From assembly GCF_030209445.1 (NCBI RefSeq), contig NZ_JARVSD010000014.1, forward strand, positions 372,001-436,000: DNA of 64,000 bases, given 5' to 3'. The notes beneath the pieces were generated by a model. The model searched no databases, had not been told where the DNA came from, and saw only the letters and a list, made by a program, of their open reading frames with translations. The position numbers and the translations under genes were made by a program. This DNA is from Promicromonospora sp. MEB111 (GTDB lineage: Bacteria; Actinomycetota; Actinomycetes; Actinomycetales; Cellulomonadaceae). Positions 1 through 8,255 of the stretch are shown piece after piece (the stretch's first letter is position 1; every line of letters begins with the position of its first letter).

Positions 1-856
1 CCGCCGTCGTCCGCGTGAGGGCGAAGCCCCAGGTGACGAACGCGATCGCGGTGGGGAAGACGCCCAGGTACACCACGCTCAGGGTGGCCGAAGCCGGGGC
101 TGCGGCGAGCTCGTGCAGGAGCACGGGCGCGAACGGCAGGCAGGCGATCGTCCCGGCCAGGCAGCCCAGCCAGGTCATGGTCAGCGAGTCGACCTGGGGC
201 AGCAGCCGCTTCTGCAGGATGGTGCTCCCGGCGTAGACGACGGCGGCGACCAGCCCGAGGAGCACGCTGACGACGTCGGACGCCCCGCTCGAGGTGGCCA
301 GCGCGATGCCGGCGACGCCCGTGAACGCGATGCCGATGCCCACCAGGAGCCGTGCGGGGAAGCCCTCGCCCAGCGAGATGCCGGCGAACACCGCGATGAG
401 GATCGGCGCGAGGCCGACCAGGAGCGACGCGGTGCCGGCGTCGAGGGTGCGCTCCGCCGCGTTGAGCGCGAGGTTGTAGAGCCCGAACCAGAGCACGCCC
501 CAGACGGCGACCCCCACCAGGGTCCGGCCCCGGGGCAGCCGCAGCTTGCCGGCCAGGGCGGCGATCACGGTGAGCGCGAGGGTGCCCACGAGGATGCGGC
601 CCAGGGCGAGGGCGCCCGGCGAGTAGTCGAAGCCCGCGGACCGGATGCCGATGAACGCCGAGCCCCACAGCACCACGGTGACCGCGGCGGCGGCCGGGAC
701 CAGGAGGCGGTGCGTGGCCGGCGGCGCGCTCGCGCCCGGTGCGGGCGTGGAGGCGGCGGGCGGGGCGGCCGGGGTCGTGGCGGTCGGGGTCATGCCCGCA
801 ACACTGCCCGGCGCGAGCGGCGGCGTCTGGCGGCTATCGGCCATGGCGTTGGTCAT
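1..856 (-). CDS. EamA/DMT-family exporter (3' end outside window)
   Basis: This is an inner-membrane drug/metabolite transporter of the EamA type, a family that exports amino acids, metabolites or drugs. The translation starts MTNAMADSRQ, has an Ala/Pro-rich tail of about 45 residues, and then continuous hydrophobic helices with the family pattern VVLWGSAFIGIRSAG and a second repeat beginning near VVYAGSTILQKRLL. At least 285 residues are visible and the C-terminus is cut by the window edge. An ATG at 844 is an alternative start. It is divergent from a LysR gene 82 bp away, which probably controls it. The substrate cannot be told from sequence. Confidence 0.88.
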   Translation of the reverse strand, partial: MTNAMADSRQTPPLAPGSVAGMTPTATTPAAPPAASTPAPGASAPPATHRLLVPAAAAVTVVLWGSAFIGIRSAGFDYSPGALALGRILVGTLALTVIAALAGKLRLPRGRTLVGVAVWGVLWFGLYNLALNAAERTLDAGTASLLVGLAPILIAVFAGISLGEGFPARLLVGIGIAFTGVAGIALATSSGASDVVSVLLGLVAAVVYAGSTILQKRLLPQVDSLTMTWLGCLAGTIACLPFAPVLLHELAAAPASATLSVVYLGVFPTAIAFVTWGFALTRTTA

Positions 857-938
857 GGTGCGATCCTCGTCCGAACCACTGTGAAGCACCAGCGACTGTT
901 CCTACATCTGGATTCAGTCTGGCTGTACAGTGGAGCGC
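857..938. promoter_or_regulatory. Divergent control region between EamA exporter and LysR gene
   Basis: This 82-bp gap must hold both divergent promoters. It contains CTGGATTCAG at 908-917, the perfect palindrome CTGTACAG at 923-930, and TACA/TGTA arms at 903-906 and 924-927. Such dyads are typical places for LysR binding, but no single site stands out. Confidence 0.35.
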
Positions 939-1850
939 ATGCTCGACGTCCACCGCCTCCGCGTCTTCCGCTCCGTCGTCGCGTCCGGATCCATCGGCGC
1001 CGCGGCGGCGAACCTCGGCTACACACCGTCGGCCGTCAGCCAGCACGTCTCCGCGCTCCAGCGCGAGACCGGCCTCAAGCTGCTGGCCCGGCACGGCCGG
1101 GGCATCCGGCCCACCGCCGCCGGGCGGGCCCTGGCCGCCCAGGCCGACGGCGTGCTGGAACGGCTCGGCGAGGCCGAGTCCATGGTCGCCGACCTGCGTG
1201 CCGGCCGTACCGGCTCGCTCTCGATCGCCTACTTCGCGTCCGTGGGCTCGGCCTGGCTGCCCGACGTCGTCCGGGTGATCACCAGGGACTTTCCCGGCGT
1301 CCGCCTGGACCTGGAGCTCGCCGAACACATCCCGGACAAGACCGAGGACCGGGCCGACCTCCAGGTGGCCGTCGCCCAGACGGGGTTCGACGCCGGCAGC
1401 GGGTTCACCGCGCACCACCTGCTCGACGACCCGTACGTCGCCGTGCTGCCGCGCAACCACCGGCTCGCCGACCAGGACGAGATCGAGCTCGCCGAGCTGG
1501 CGGACGAGTCGTGGGTCGACAACGACTTCGCGCGCGGCTGGTGCCGCCGCAACCTGCTGGAGGCGTGCACGGCCGCCGGGTTCAGCCCCACGTTCCACGT
1601 CGAGGCGCACGACTACCCGACGGCCGTCGCGTTCGTCGAGGCCGGCATCGGCATGACCGTGCTGCCCGAGCTCGGCGCCGTCCAGCTCCCGGCCGGCACC
1701 GTGGCCGTGCCCGTGGTGCGGCCCGCCCCGGTGCGCTCGATCTACGCGGTGCTGCAGGACGCCGTCGCGCACACCCCGCCCGCGATCGCCGCGCTGGAGG
1801 CCCTGCGCCAGGCCGCCGTCGCTTCGCGGGCAGCGGTGGTCGCCGCATAG
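939..1850 (+). CDS. LysR-family transcriptional regulator
   Basis: This is a DNA-binding regulator of 303 residues. The N-terminal winged helix-turn-helix reads LDVHRLRVFRSVVASGSIGA and continues with TPSAVSQHVSALQRETG, as in LysR proteins. The remainder is a periplasmic-binding-like effector domain. The ATG at 939 gives the usual family start; a GTG at 930 in the same frame is possible. Divergence from the EamA exporter suggests it senses that exporter's substrate or inducer. This is inferred from gene order only. Confidence 0.9.
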   Translation: MLDVHRLRVFRSVVASGSIGAAAANLGYTPSAVSQHVSALQRETGLKLLARHGRGIRPTAAGRALAAQADGVLERLGEAESMVADLRAGRTGSLSIAYFASVGSAWLPDVVRVITRDFPGVRLDLELAEHIPDKTEDRADLQVAVAQTGFDAGSGFTAHHLLDDPYVAVLPRNHRLADQDEIELAELADESWVDNDFARGWCRRNLLEACTAAGFSPTFHVEAHDYPTAVAFVEAGIGMTVLPELGAVQLPAGTVAVPVVRPAPVRSIYAVLQDAVAHTPPAIAALEALRQAAVASRAAVVAA

Positions 1851-1908
1851 GGTGGGCAGGTACCCGACGCCGGGCGACCGGCGTCATCCCGAGCGAGAGG
1901 CAATCCTC

Positions 1909-2310
1909 GTGACCACGCTTCCTACCGCCTCCGGGTCCTTCGGTGACAAGCCGGAGCTGACCTTCCCCGAGGGTGGCGCACCCGCCGGCCTGCAGGTGCA
2001 GGTGCTCTCCGAGGGCAGCGGCCCGGTCGTCGAGTCCGGGCGCACCATCGTGGTGAACTACCTGGGCCAGACCTGGGGCGGCCACGTCTTCGACAACTCC
2101 TACGACCGCGGCACCACGATCGACTTCCCGATCGGCGTCGGCGCCGTCATCGGTGGCTGGGACAAGGGCATGGTCGGTCAGAACGTCGGCTCGCGCCTGC
2201 TGCTCTCGATCCCGCCGGAGCACGGCTACGGTTCGCGCGGCGTGCCGCAGGCCGGCATCGGCGGCGGTGACACCCTGGTCTTCGTGGTGGACGTCGTCGA
2301 CGTCAAGTGA
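1909..2310 (+). CDS. FKBP-type peptidyl-prolyl cis-trans isomerase
   Basis: This 133-residue cytoplasmic protein is a single FKBP domain that catalyses proline isomerisation during folding. The family features are clear: VVNYLGQTWGGHVFDNSYDRG, then the IGGWDKGMVGQNVGSRLLLSIPP block, the GYGSRG loop and a C-terminal TLVFVVDVVDV strand. The GTG at 1909 was chosen because GAGAGG lies 8 bases upstream; the frame stays open further 5' but without conserved sequence. It has no signal peptide. It lies 58 bp after the LysR gene and ends at a convergent terminator. Confidence 0.93.
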   Translation: MTTLPTASGSFGDKPELTFPEGGAPAGLQVQVLSEGSGPVVESGRTIVVNYLGQTWGGHVFDNSYDRGTTIDFPIGVGAVIGGWDKGMVGQNVGSRLLLSIPPEHGYGSRGVPQAGIGGGDTLVFVVDVVDVK

Positions 2311-2328
2311 CCTGACCTGAAGACCGCT

Positions 2329-2383
2329 GAGTGCGGGGTACCTGCGGGACTGACGCCGGTCAGACCGCGGATACCCCGCACTC
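2329..2383. terminator. Bidirectional hairpin terminator
   Basis: Perfect 12-bp arms GAGTGCGGGGTA (2329-2340) and TACCCCGCACTC (2372-2383) flank a second internal stem CTGAC/GTCAG. It lies between the convergent FKBP and beta-helix genes, so it can serve both. Confidence 0.8.
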
Positions 2384-2401
2384 GGTCGTTCTGCGGGTGG
2401 G

Positions 2402-4414
2402 TCAGGGGTAGCTGACCACCTGCGGGCTGGCGAAGCTGCCGACCGCCGGCTCGCCCGTGTCGTTGACGACGCGGTTGATACCGCCGGAGCCGTTGAGGAA
2501 CACGCTCGTCATGGACCTCAGCCGCACGCCCGCGGCGTCCGGCACCTGGATCCCGGACTGGACGCGGATGTCCACGCCCTGGTTGAAGAACGAGTACACG
2601 CCCAGGCCCACCGCGTCGTGCGTGGTGACGCCGTCGGCGACCCGGTAGGACGAGTAGCCCAGCCGGCTGCCGTCCATGAACGCCGCCTGCGACGGCGGGT
2701 CGTACGGGATCTCGCTCTGGTAGAAGACCGTACGGCCGCGCTCACCGTTCCAGACCGTCTGGTTCTCCTGGTAGTGCTCCACGAACAGGCCGGTCGCGGT
2801 GACGTCGTCACCGTTGACCACCACGCCGTGCGCACCCGTGTTGGTGTCCCAGCCGATGCCCTGGCCGTGGTCCCCGCGCCAGGCCCAGATGTGGTCGAGC
2901 AGGGTGTGGTCGCTGTTCACCTCGACGGACGTGACCGCCTTGCCGGCCCACGGCCCGCCCACGCGGATGAACACGTCGCTGAGCGTCGTCGGGTCGGCGG
3001 CGTCGCCGCCCCCGCCGCCCGGCGTGCCGACGCGCACGAGCGTCTCCGACTCCGGCACGTTCGCGTCCACGGTGATCCCCGCGACGACGACCCCCGGGAC
3101 GTCGCCGATCTCCACGGCCGCGTTGCCCGACGTCGGGGTGAGCGACGCGTAGCCGAGGCCGAGCACGACGGTGCGGGCCCGGTCGATCCGGAGGGGAGCG
3201 TCGAGGTCGTAGACCCCGGGCGTGAGCAGCAGGTGCTTGCCCGACGAGACGGCCGCGTTGATGGTGGCGGCCGTGTCGGTGTCCGAGCGGGCCACGTAGA
3301 CGTCGCCGATCGGGATCGAGCGGCCCGACGCCGCGTCCGTGCCCCAGTCCACGCCCTGGCTGTTCGTCGTGGCGTTGGGCACGAAGACCTTGAGCTCGCC
3401 GTCCGTGCCCCGGTAGAGGAACGGCGCCTCACGGCTCACCGGCGTGCTGTCGAGCGTGGTCTTCACGCCCTTGGCACCGCCGGACAGCGTCTGTCCGAAG
3501 TCGGTGGCCGGGGCGCCCCGCACCCCGGAGAACACCATGTTCCAGACGCCGCCGTCCCAGCCGCCCACCTCGGTGTTGCGGGTGAACCACTGCTGCTGGG
3601 AGCCGGTGGCGATCGTGCCGGACACGCGGGAGTTGGCCAGGTAGCCGCCGGAGGCGAACTCGCCGTAGCGGCCGAAGACCGTCAGGTTGCCGCGGATGTC
3701 GACGCGGCGCATGGGCGCCGCCTGCGACACGGCCCAGCGCATCTGGTGTGGCTCGGCCACGCCTGCCGGGTACGGCAGCGCGGCGTCGTCGCCCACGGGG
3801 CGCTGGATCGGGTTGAACGCCAGGTTGGACATGGACCGCCAGAACCGGGTCAGGGAGCCGGGGTCGCCGCACGCCCACGGGCTGTTCGGGCAGCCGACGA
3901 CGGGCTCGACGTGCAGGGCGCCGTTGATCAGCACGTCGCCCGGCTGCCCGCCGAGGCCCGCGATCGACTCGTAGTAGCCCACGTGGGCGTTGACGATGCC
4001 GGTGGCCGTGGCCGGGTCGTCCTGGCCCGCGGCGCTCCCGTAGGTGCCGGGCTCGAAGAAGACCTGGTGCCGGTCCTGGCTGAACTCCGCCTCGTCGTTC
4101 ACCGTGTCGAGGAACGCGTTGATCCGGTCGGCGGTCCAGGTCTCGTCGATGAACGTGACGTTGGGGCCGAAGTCGGGGTCGGCGGCAGCCTTCTTCGGCT
4201 TGGGCGTCTTCGGCTTCGTCGGCTTGTGCCTGGCCGGCTTGTGTGCGGCCGGTCCGGCCTGCTTCGTCGCGGAGGCCTTTGCCATGGTCCTGCCCTCGCC
4301 GACGGCGGTCGGCGCGGCGGCGGCAGGTAGCGCCGTGACCGCGGCTCCCGCGGCGAGCGATGCTGCGACCGCCGCGACGGCGGCGCCGCGCAGGGTGGTG
4401 CGAAGTGTCCTCAT
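2402..4414 (-). CDS. Secreted pectate-lyase-fold (parallel beta-helix) protein
   Basis: This is an exported protein of 670 residues. It begins with a Sec-type signal peptide (MRTLRTTLRGAAVAAVAAS, cleavage near ALPAAAAP), then a Lys/Pro-rich linker around residues 58-75, then a large beta-helix domain. Recognisable blocks include GSQQQWFTRNTEVGGWDGG, VFVPNATTNSQG, GKHLLLTPGVYDLD and VEHYQENQTVWNGERG. Actinobacterial relatives are often labelled adenylyl cyclase in databases. Nothing here resembles a cyclase domain; the repeats look like exo-glucanase/pectate-lyase folds acting on polysaccharide. Substrate and catalytic residues are unknown. The gene stands alone between the FKBP terminator and the methyltransferase. 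Confidence 0.8.
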   Translation of the reverse strand: MRTLRTTLRGAAVAAVAASLAAGAAVTALPAAAAPTAVGEGRTMAKASATKQAGPAAHKPARHKPTKPKTPKPKKAAADPDFGPNVTFIDETWTADRINAFLDTVNDEAEFSQDRHQVFFEPGTYGSAAGQDDPATATGIVNAHVGYYESIAGLGGQPGDVLINGALHVEPVVGCPNSPWACGDPGSLTRFWRSMSNLAFNPIQRPVGDDAALPYPAGVAEPHQMRWAVSQAAPMRRVDIRGNLTVFGRYGEFASGGYLANSRVSGTIATGSQQQWFTRNTEVGGWDGGVWNMVFSGVRGAPATDFGQTLSGGAKGVKTTLDSTPVSREAPFLYRGTDGELKVFVPNATTNSQGVDWGTDAASGRSIPIGDVYVARSDTDTAATINAAVSSGKHLLLTPGVYDLDAPLRIDRARTVVLGLGYASLTPTSGNAAVEIGDVPGVVVAGITVDANVPESETLVRVGTPGGGGGDAADPTTLSDVFIRVGGPWAGKAVTSVEVNSDHTLLDHIWAWRGDHGQGIGWDTNTGAHGVVVNGDDVTATGLFVEHYQENQTVWNGERGRTVFYQSEIPYDPPSQAAFMDGSRLGYSSYRVADGVTTHDAVGLGVYSFFNQGVDIRVQSGIQVPDAAGVRLRSMTSVFLNGSGGINRVVNDTGEPAVGSFASPQVVSYP

Positions 4415-4498
4415 CGACAGTTCCTTCGTGCTCGGGGCAGGCCGGCCGAGGCCGGGCGTGCTGCCGTGCGGGTGCGCCCGGGCGAGCGCCCAGCCAGG

Positions 4499-5875
4499 CT
4501 AACCGCCGGTCACTGACATGTCGGTAAGTAGTTTCCGCACGCTCCGGGTCACGCTGAACCGCCGGTCCTGGGCCACGTGCTCGGTGGGCCCGACGGCGCG
4601 CTCCAGCGCGCGGCGGTAGTGCAGACCCGTGTTGAAGACGGTCCACAGCTCGCCGCCGTCGCGCAGCACGCGGCCCGCCGTGGCGAACATCCGGTGCGCC
4701 GCGTCGGTGCTCAGCGCGGCGCGGTCGTGGAAGGGCGGGTTGAGCAGCACCAGGTCGGCCGAGCCGTCGGGGATCGGGAGCAGGGCCCCGGCGTCGTCCC
4801 GCACGACCCGGCCCCTGACGCCGTTCGCGGCGAGCGTCGCGGCGGCCGAGTCGCAGGCGGCCCGGCTCCGGTCCGACGCGAGCACGTGCGCGGTGGGGTA
4901 CCGGAGGCCGAGGACGGCGGCGAGGATACCGGTGCCGCACCCGAGGTCGACGGCGACCGGGTGGGCGTCCATGCCGGGGATCGGGGTGTCGGACGGGCCG
5001 GACGTGTCCGACGTCGAGGTCGCCGGGGTGACCTGGAGGTCTGACAGGTGGGGCCAGCGGTGCGCCTGGGCCAGGAGGAAGCGTGTGCCGTGGTCCAGGG
5101 TGGCTCCGGCGAACGCGGCGCCGTGCGCGACGACGGTGAGGCCCGCGGGCTCGTCCGGGTCTGCGCTTCCTGGGGCGGTACCGGGCGGGACGATCGCGTC
5201 CAGGATCTCCCGGTCGGTCAGCCGCGCCGTGACGGGGTAGGTGAGCGGCCCGACGTCGGCCCGCGGCCCCCGGGCGATCAGCAGCCGCGACTTCTGCCGG
5301 GCGAGCGATGCGCCGACCTGCGCGAACGACGCGCCGAGCACGTCGTTCATCGCGTGCGTCATGTGCTTGACCCGGCCGCCCGCGAGCAGCGTGACGGCGG
5401 GGTCGGCGTACCGGGCCACGTGCTCGGCGATCTCGGTCAGCTCCGCGAGCGACGTCGGGAGCCGGAGCAGCACGAGGCGGGCGCCCTCGAAGAGCCGGGG
5501 TTCGAGCCGGTCGTACTGGGTGAACCCCAGCCCGGCGGGTTCGTGCGGAGCGGGGGCGCTCGCGGCGGTCCGGGCACGCCCGTCCCACAGGACCTTGCTC
5601 ACCCGCCTGGAGTTGGCGGACAGGGCCGCCTCGGCCGTGACCGCGTCCATCTGGGTGCGGACCTGGTGGGCGCCGCTCGCCAGCGCGCCCAGGGTCAGCG
5701 CCCCGAACCGGTCGCCGAGCACCACCACGCCGTCGGGGTGCTCCTGGACGAGCGCGGCGGCCTCGTCGAGCAGGAGCCGGTCGGTCGCGTCGGCCGCGAC
5801 CGGGCCGTCGGCCCGCGACCCGTCCTCGGGATACGGCTGCAGCCGCGCGAGGACGGCCTCCACCTCGGGGTTCAC
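4499..5875 (-). CDS. RsmC/RlmG-like rRNA guanine-N2 methyltransferase
   Basis: This 458-residue class I SAM methyltransferase has two domains. The N-terminal half is a degenerate methyltransferase-like domain (VVLGDRFGALTLGAL). The C-terminal half carries the SAM site VDLGCGTGILAAVLG and the catalytic NPPFHDR motif, the arrangement seen in RsmC and RlmG that make m2G in 16S or 23S rRNA. The GTG start overlaps the stop of the DUF5997 gene (GTGA), so the two are probably translationally coupled. The frame extends further 5' but that part is out-of-frame DUF5997 sequence. Which rRNA base is modified cannot be told. Confidence 0.87.
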   Translation of the reverse strand: MNPEVEAVLARLQPYPEDGSRADGPVAADATDRLLLDEAAALVQEHPDGVVVLGDRFGALTLGALASGAHQVRTQMDAVTAEAALSANSRRVSKVLWDGRARTAASAPAPHEPAGLGFTQYDRLEPRLFEGARLVLLRLPTSLAELTEIAEHVARYADPAVTLLAGGRVKHMTHAMNDVLGASFAQVGASLARQKSRLLIARGPRADVGPLTYPVTARLTDREILDAIVPPGTAPGSADPDEPAGLTVVAHGAAFAGATLDHGTRFLLAQAHRWPHLSDLQVTPATSTSDTSGPSDTPIPGMDAHPVAVDLGCGTGILAAVLGLRYPTAHVLASDRSRAACDSAAATLAANGVRGRVVRDDAGALLPIPDGSADLVLLNPPFHDRAALSTDAAHRMFATAGRVLRDGGELWTVFNTGLHYRRALERAVGPTEHVAQDRRFSVTRSVRKLLTDMSVTGG

Positions 5876-6273
5876 CGGGCGGAGCGGGCCTTCTTCTCGG
5901 CCGCCTTGCGGGCCTCCTCGACGCGCTCCTCCTCGGCCCGCACCTGGGCGGCGGTCTGGCGCTCCTGGGCCAGCCACTCCGGCGGGTTGTCGCGCAGCTC
6001 GTCGATCTGCTCGGTGGTCAGCGGGTCGGTGATGCCGCCGCGGGCCAGGCCCGCGATCGAGATGCCGAGGCGGCCGGCCACGACCGGCCGCGGGTGCGGG
6101 CCGTTACGGCGCAGCTCCGCCAGCCACTCGGGCGGGTTGGTCTCCAGCTCCTCGAGCTCCGCGCGCGAGATCGGGGTGTCCTGGAACTCCTGCGGCGTGG
6201 CAGGCAGGTAGACGCCGAGTCGCTTGGCGGCGTTGGACGGCTTGAACCGCTGCGAGGCGAAGGAGGAACTCAT
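5872..6273 (-). CDS. DUF5997 family protein
   Basis: This is a conserved actinobacterial protein of unknown function, 133 residues long. It starts MSSSFASQRFKPSNAAKRLG and contains two copies of a short motif: NPPEWLAELRRNGPHPRP near residue 45 and NPPEWLAQERQ near residue 98. Between them lies VAGRLGISIAGLARGGITDP, which could be a small helical DNA- or protein-binding segment. It ends in a charged Lys/Arg/Glu helix. It overlaps the methyltransferase by four bases and is divergent from an HTH-less LysR-like gene, a pairing known from other actinobacteria. The ATG at 6273 has GAACAT context and no clear strong ribosome site. Confidence 0.85.
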   Translation of the reverse strand: MSSSFASQRFKPSNAAKRLGVYLPATPQEFQDTPISRAELEELETNPPEWLAELRRNGPHPRPVVAGRLGISIAGLARGGITDPLTTEQIDELRDNPPEWLAQERQTAAQVRAEEERVEEARKAAEKKARSAR

Positions 6274-6428
6274 GTTCCCAGGGTATCGGCGTGCGCCCCC
6301 CGCGCTCTCCATGGCGGGCGTGATCCTCGCCGCTCGTCGCGGCTGCTCGTCCCGCCGCTCGCCCCGGGTGCTCGTGCACGGCCCGCAACGCCACCGCCGG
6401 ATCGACCCCGGCCCCGTAGCCTGGGGGC

Positions 6429-7379
6429 GTGAACCAGCCCGTGCCCGACGTCGGATCCGTCCCTCCCGGGGAGGTCCCTGACGAGACCCCCGACGCGACC
6501 GCCGACGCCGACCCCGCCGACGCCGACCAGCCCCGCTTCCGCCTCGCCTACGTGCCGGGCGCGACGCCGGGCAAGTGGGCGAGCGTGTGGCACGAGCGGC
6601 TGCCCGACGTGCGCCTGGAGCTGGTCCAGGTCGAGGCCGCCGCGGTCGTGGCCGCGCTGGAGACGGGCGACGTGGACGCCGCGATCGGCCGCCTCCCGGT
6701 CGACAAGGACGTCTTCTCCGCGATCCCGCTCTACGAGGAGACGTCGGTGGTCCTCTTCTCCCGGGACCATCTGCTCGCCGCCCTCGCCGACGACGAGACG
6801 GTGTCCGCCACGGACCTCGTGCAGGACCCCGTCTGGGTGCCCGGCGACGACGTCCTGTTCACCGGCGGCCGCCCCGTCCCGGGCACGGTGCCGGCGGATC
6901 CGGACGGCAACCCGCTGGAGCGGGTCCCGACCACCGCCGACGTCGTCGCGACCGTCGCCGCGAACGTCGGGGTGGCGGTGCTGCCGATGTCGCTGGCGCG
7001 GCTGCACCGCCGCAAGGACGTGACCTACCGCCCGCTCTCCGACGGCCCGACGGCGCCGGTGGGCCTGGTCTGGCCGGTCGACCGCACCACGGACCTCGTC
7101 GAGGAGCTCATCGGGATCGTCCGGGGGCGCACGGTCAACAGCTCGCGCGGCCGTGGCGGACCGTCGTCGCGCAAGGGACAGGACGGGGCGTCTGCCGATG
7201 CGCCGACAGCGAAATCCGCGCGGACCGGGGTGAAGAATTCTTCGAAGAGCGTGTCCGGGGCCAAGAAGAGGTCTGGTGCGGGGCGGGGTGCGGCCGCTGC
7301 CGGAGGTCGCGGGGGCGTCCAGCGCGGCAAGGGTGGGCGCTCCGCGCCGCAAGGAAAGAAAAAAGGCAAAGGCCGGTAG
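6429..7379 (+). CDS. LysR-type substrate-binding domain protein without HTH
   Basis: This 316-residue protein resembles only the effector domain of LysR regulators: FRLAYVPGATPGKWASVWHE begins the domain near residue 37 and it continues to about residue 235. The usual N-terminal winged helix is missing and is replaced by an acidic, low-complexity stretch rich in Asp, Ala and Pro. The C-terminal 80 residues are strongly basic (many Lys, Arg, Gly and Ser, ending GKKKGKGR) and likely disordered, possibly nucleic-acid binding. The start is the GTG at 6429. It is divergent from the DUF5997 gene. How it acts is unknown. Confidence 0.8.
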   Translation: MNQPVPDVGSVPPGEVPDETPDATADADPADADQPRFRLAYVPGATPGKWASVWHERLPDVRLELVQVEAAAVVAALETGDVDAAIGRLPVDKDVFSAIPLYEETSVVLFSRDHLLAALADDETVSATDLVQDPVWVPGDDVLFTGGRPVPGTVPADPDGNPLERVPTTADVVATVAANVGVAVLPMSLARLHRRKDVTYRPLSDGPTAPVGLVWPVDRTTDLVEELIGIVRGRTVNSSRGRGGPSSRKGQDGASADAPTAKSARTGVKNSSKSVSGAKKRSGAGRGAAAAGGRGGVQRGKGGRSAPQGKKKGKGR

Positions 7380-7426
7380 GGCGTAAGAAAAGTCCTTGTA
7401 AGGTATTTTACTGAGATAAACGGATA

Positions 7427-7455
7427 TTGGCGATCTGCACCATTGTCGCTACGCT
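7427..7455 (+). promoter_or_regulatory. Candidate promoter of the LAXTG surface protein
   Basis: TTGGCG at 7427-7432 and TACGCT at 7450-7455 are separated by 17 bases, a good match to a primary sigma promoter. It lies in a locally AT-rich patch, 58 bases before the GTG start at 7514. Confidence 0.5.
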
Positions 7456-7513
7456 CCGGGGAACGTGCCCTGCGTCGGGCACCCGTCCGATCCCCGTCTC
7501 GAAGGAGCGCGCA

Positions 7514-8182
7514 GTGCGCAAGATGACTGTCCTGGGAGCATCCGCGCTCCTCGTCGCGGGACTTCTGGTCCCCTCGACCGCCGCGTTCGCCGCGCCCGTC
7601 GCCGGCGCTCCTGTCGCGACCACCGGCTCGGCCACCTGCCCGAAGGGCGGCAAGGTGGACGTCAGCGGTGAGCACACCACCCTGGTCGTCACCGCGCCCG
7701 ACGGCTACCTCATCACCGGGTACTGCGTGAAGGCCGGCTCGGCCAACCAGGGCCTGGGTCCGGAGGACGTGGTCGTCGACCCGCCCGCGGCCGAGGTGAC
7801 GATCTCGCACTCGTCCGGCAAGGCGATCAGCCACTACACGCTGATCACGGTCAAGGCCGAGCCGACGCCGGAGCCGAGCCTGCCGGGCGAGGAGCCGACG
7901 GTGCCGGGCGAGGAGCCCACCGAGGACACCGGCGCCGAGCCGTCGACGCCCGCCGTCGAGGAGCCCGAGGCCGGGGAGCCCGAGGAGGGCAACGCGCCGG
8001 CCGAGGAGTCGGCCCCCGCTGCGGGTGCCGACGCCACGACGTCCCCCTCCGCCGAGGAGCCCGACGTGCTCGCCGCGACCGGTGCCAGCACCGTCGTCGG
8101 CTTCACGCTGATCGCGCTCGCGCTCGTCGGCGGTGGCGTGACCCTGCTCGTGCTGCGGCGCAGGGGCGCGCTCGGCAGCTGA
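7514..8182 (+). CDS. Secreted protein with LAXTG sortase anchor
   Basis: This surface protein of 222 residues has a signal peptide (VRKMTVLGASALLVAGLLV, cleavage near AFAAP), and a small globular domain of about 90 residues with two cysteines that could pair (TCPKGG and GYCVKAG). A Pro/Glu/Ala spacer follows, then LAATG at residues 186-190, a hydrophobic helix and the tail LRRRGALGS. LAXTG is the signal recognised by class E sortases of actinobacteria, so it should be wall-linked. GAAGGAG lies six bases before the GTG start at 7514. The globular domain is not recognised. No sortase gene lies in this window. Confidence 0.8.
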   Translation: MRKMTVLGASALLVAGLLVPSTAAFAAPVAGAPVATTGSATCPKGGKVDVSGEHTTLVVTAPDGYLITGYCVKAGSANQGLGPEDVVVDPPAAEVTISHSSGKAISHYTLITVKAEPTPEPSLPGEEPTVPGEEPTEDTGAEPSTPAVEEPEAGEPEEGNAPAEESAPAAGADATTSPSAEEPDVLAATGASTVVGFTLIALALVGGGVTLLVLRRRGALGS

Positions 8183-8207
8183 GCAGTCCGTACACCCCTA
8201 CGGCAGC

Positions 8208-8247
8208 AGGGCGGGTCGGGACCGGAGCACCGGTCCCGACCCGCCCT
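8208..8247. terminator. Strong hairpin terminator
   Basis: Perfect 18-bp arms (8208-8225 and 8230-8247, AGGGCGGGTCGGGACCGG and its complement) close a four-base AGCA loop. It sits between the convergent LAXTG gene and alpha-galactosidase, eight bases from the latter's stop. Confidence 0.9.
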
Positions 8248-8255
8248 GTCTCGCG

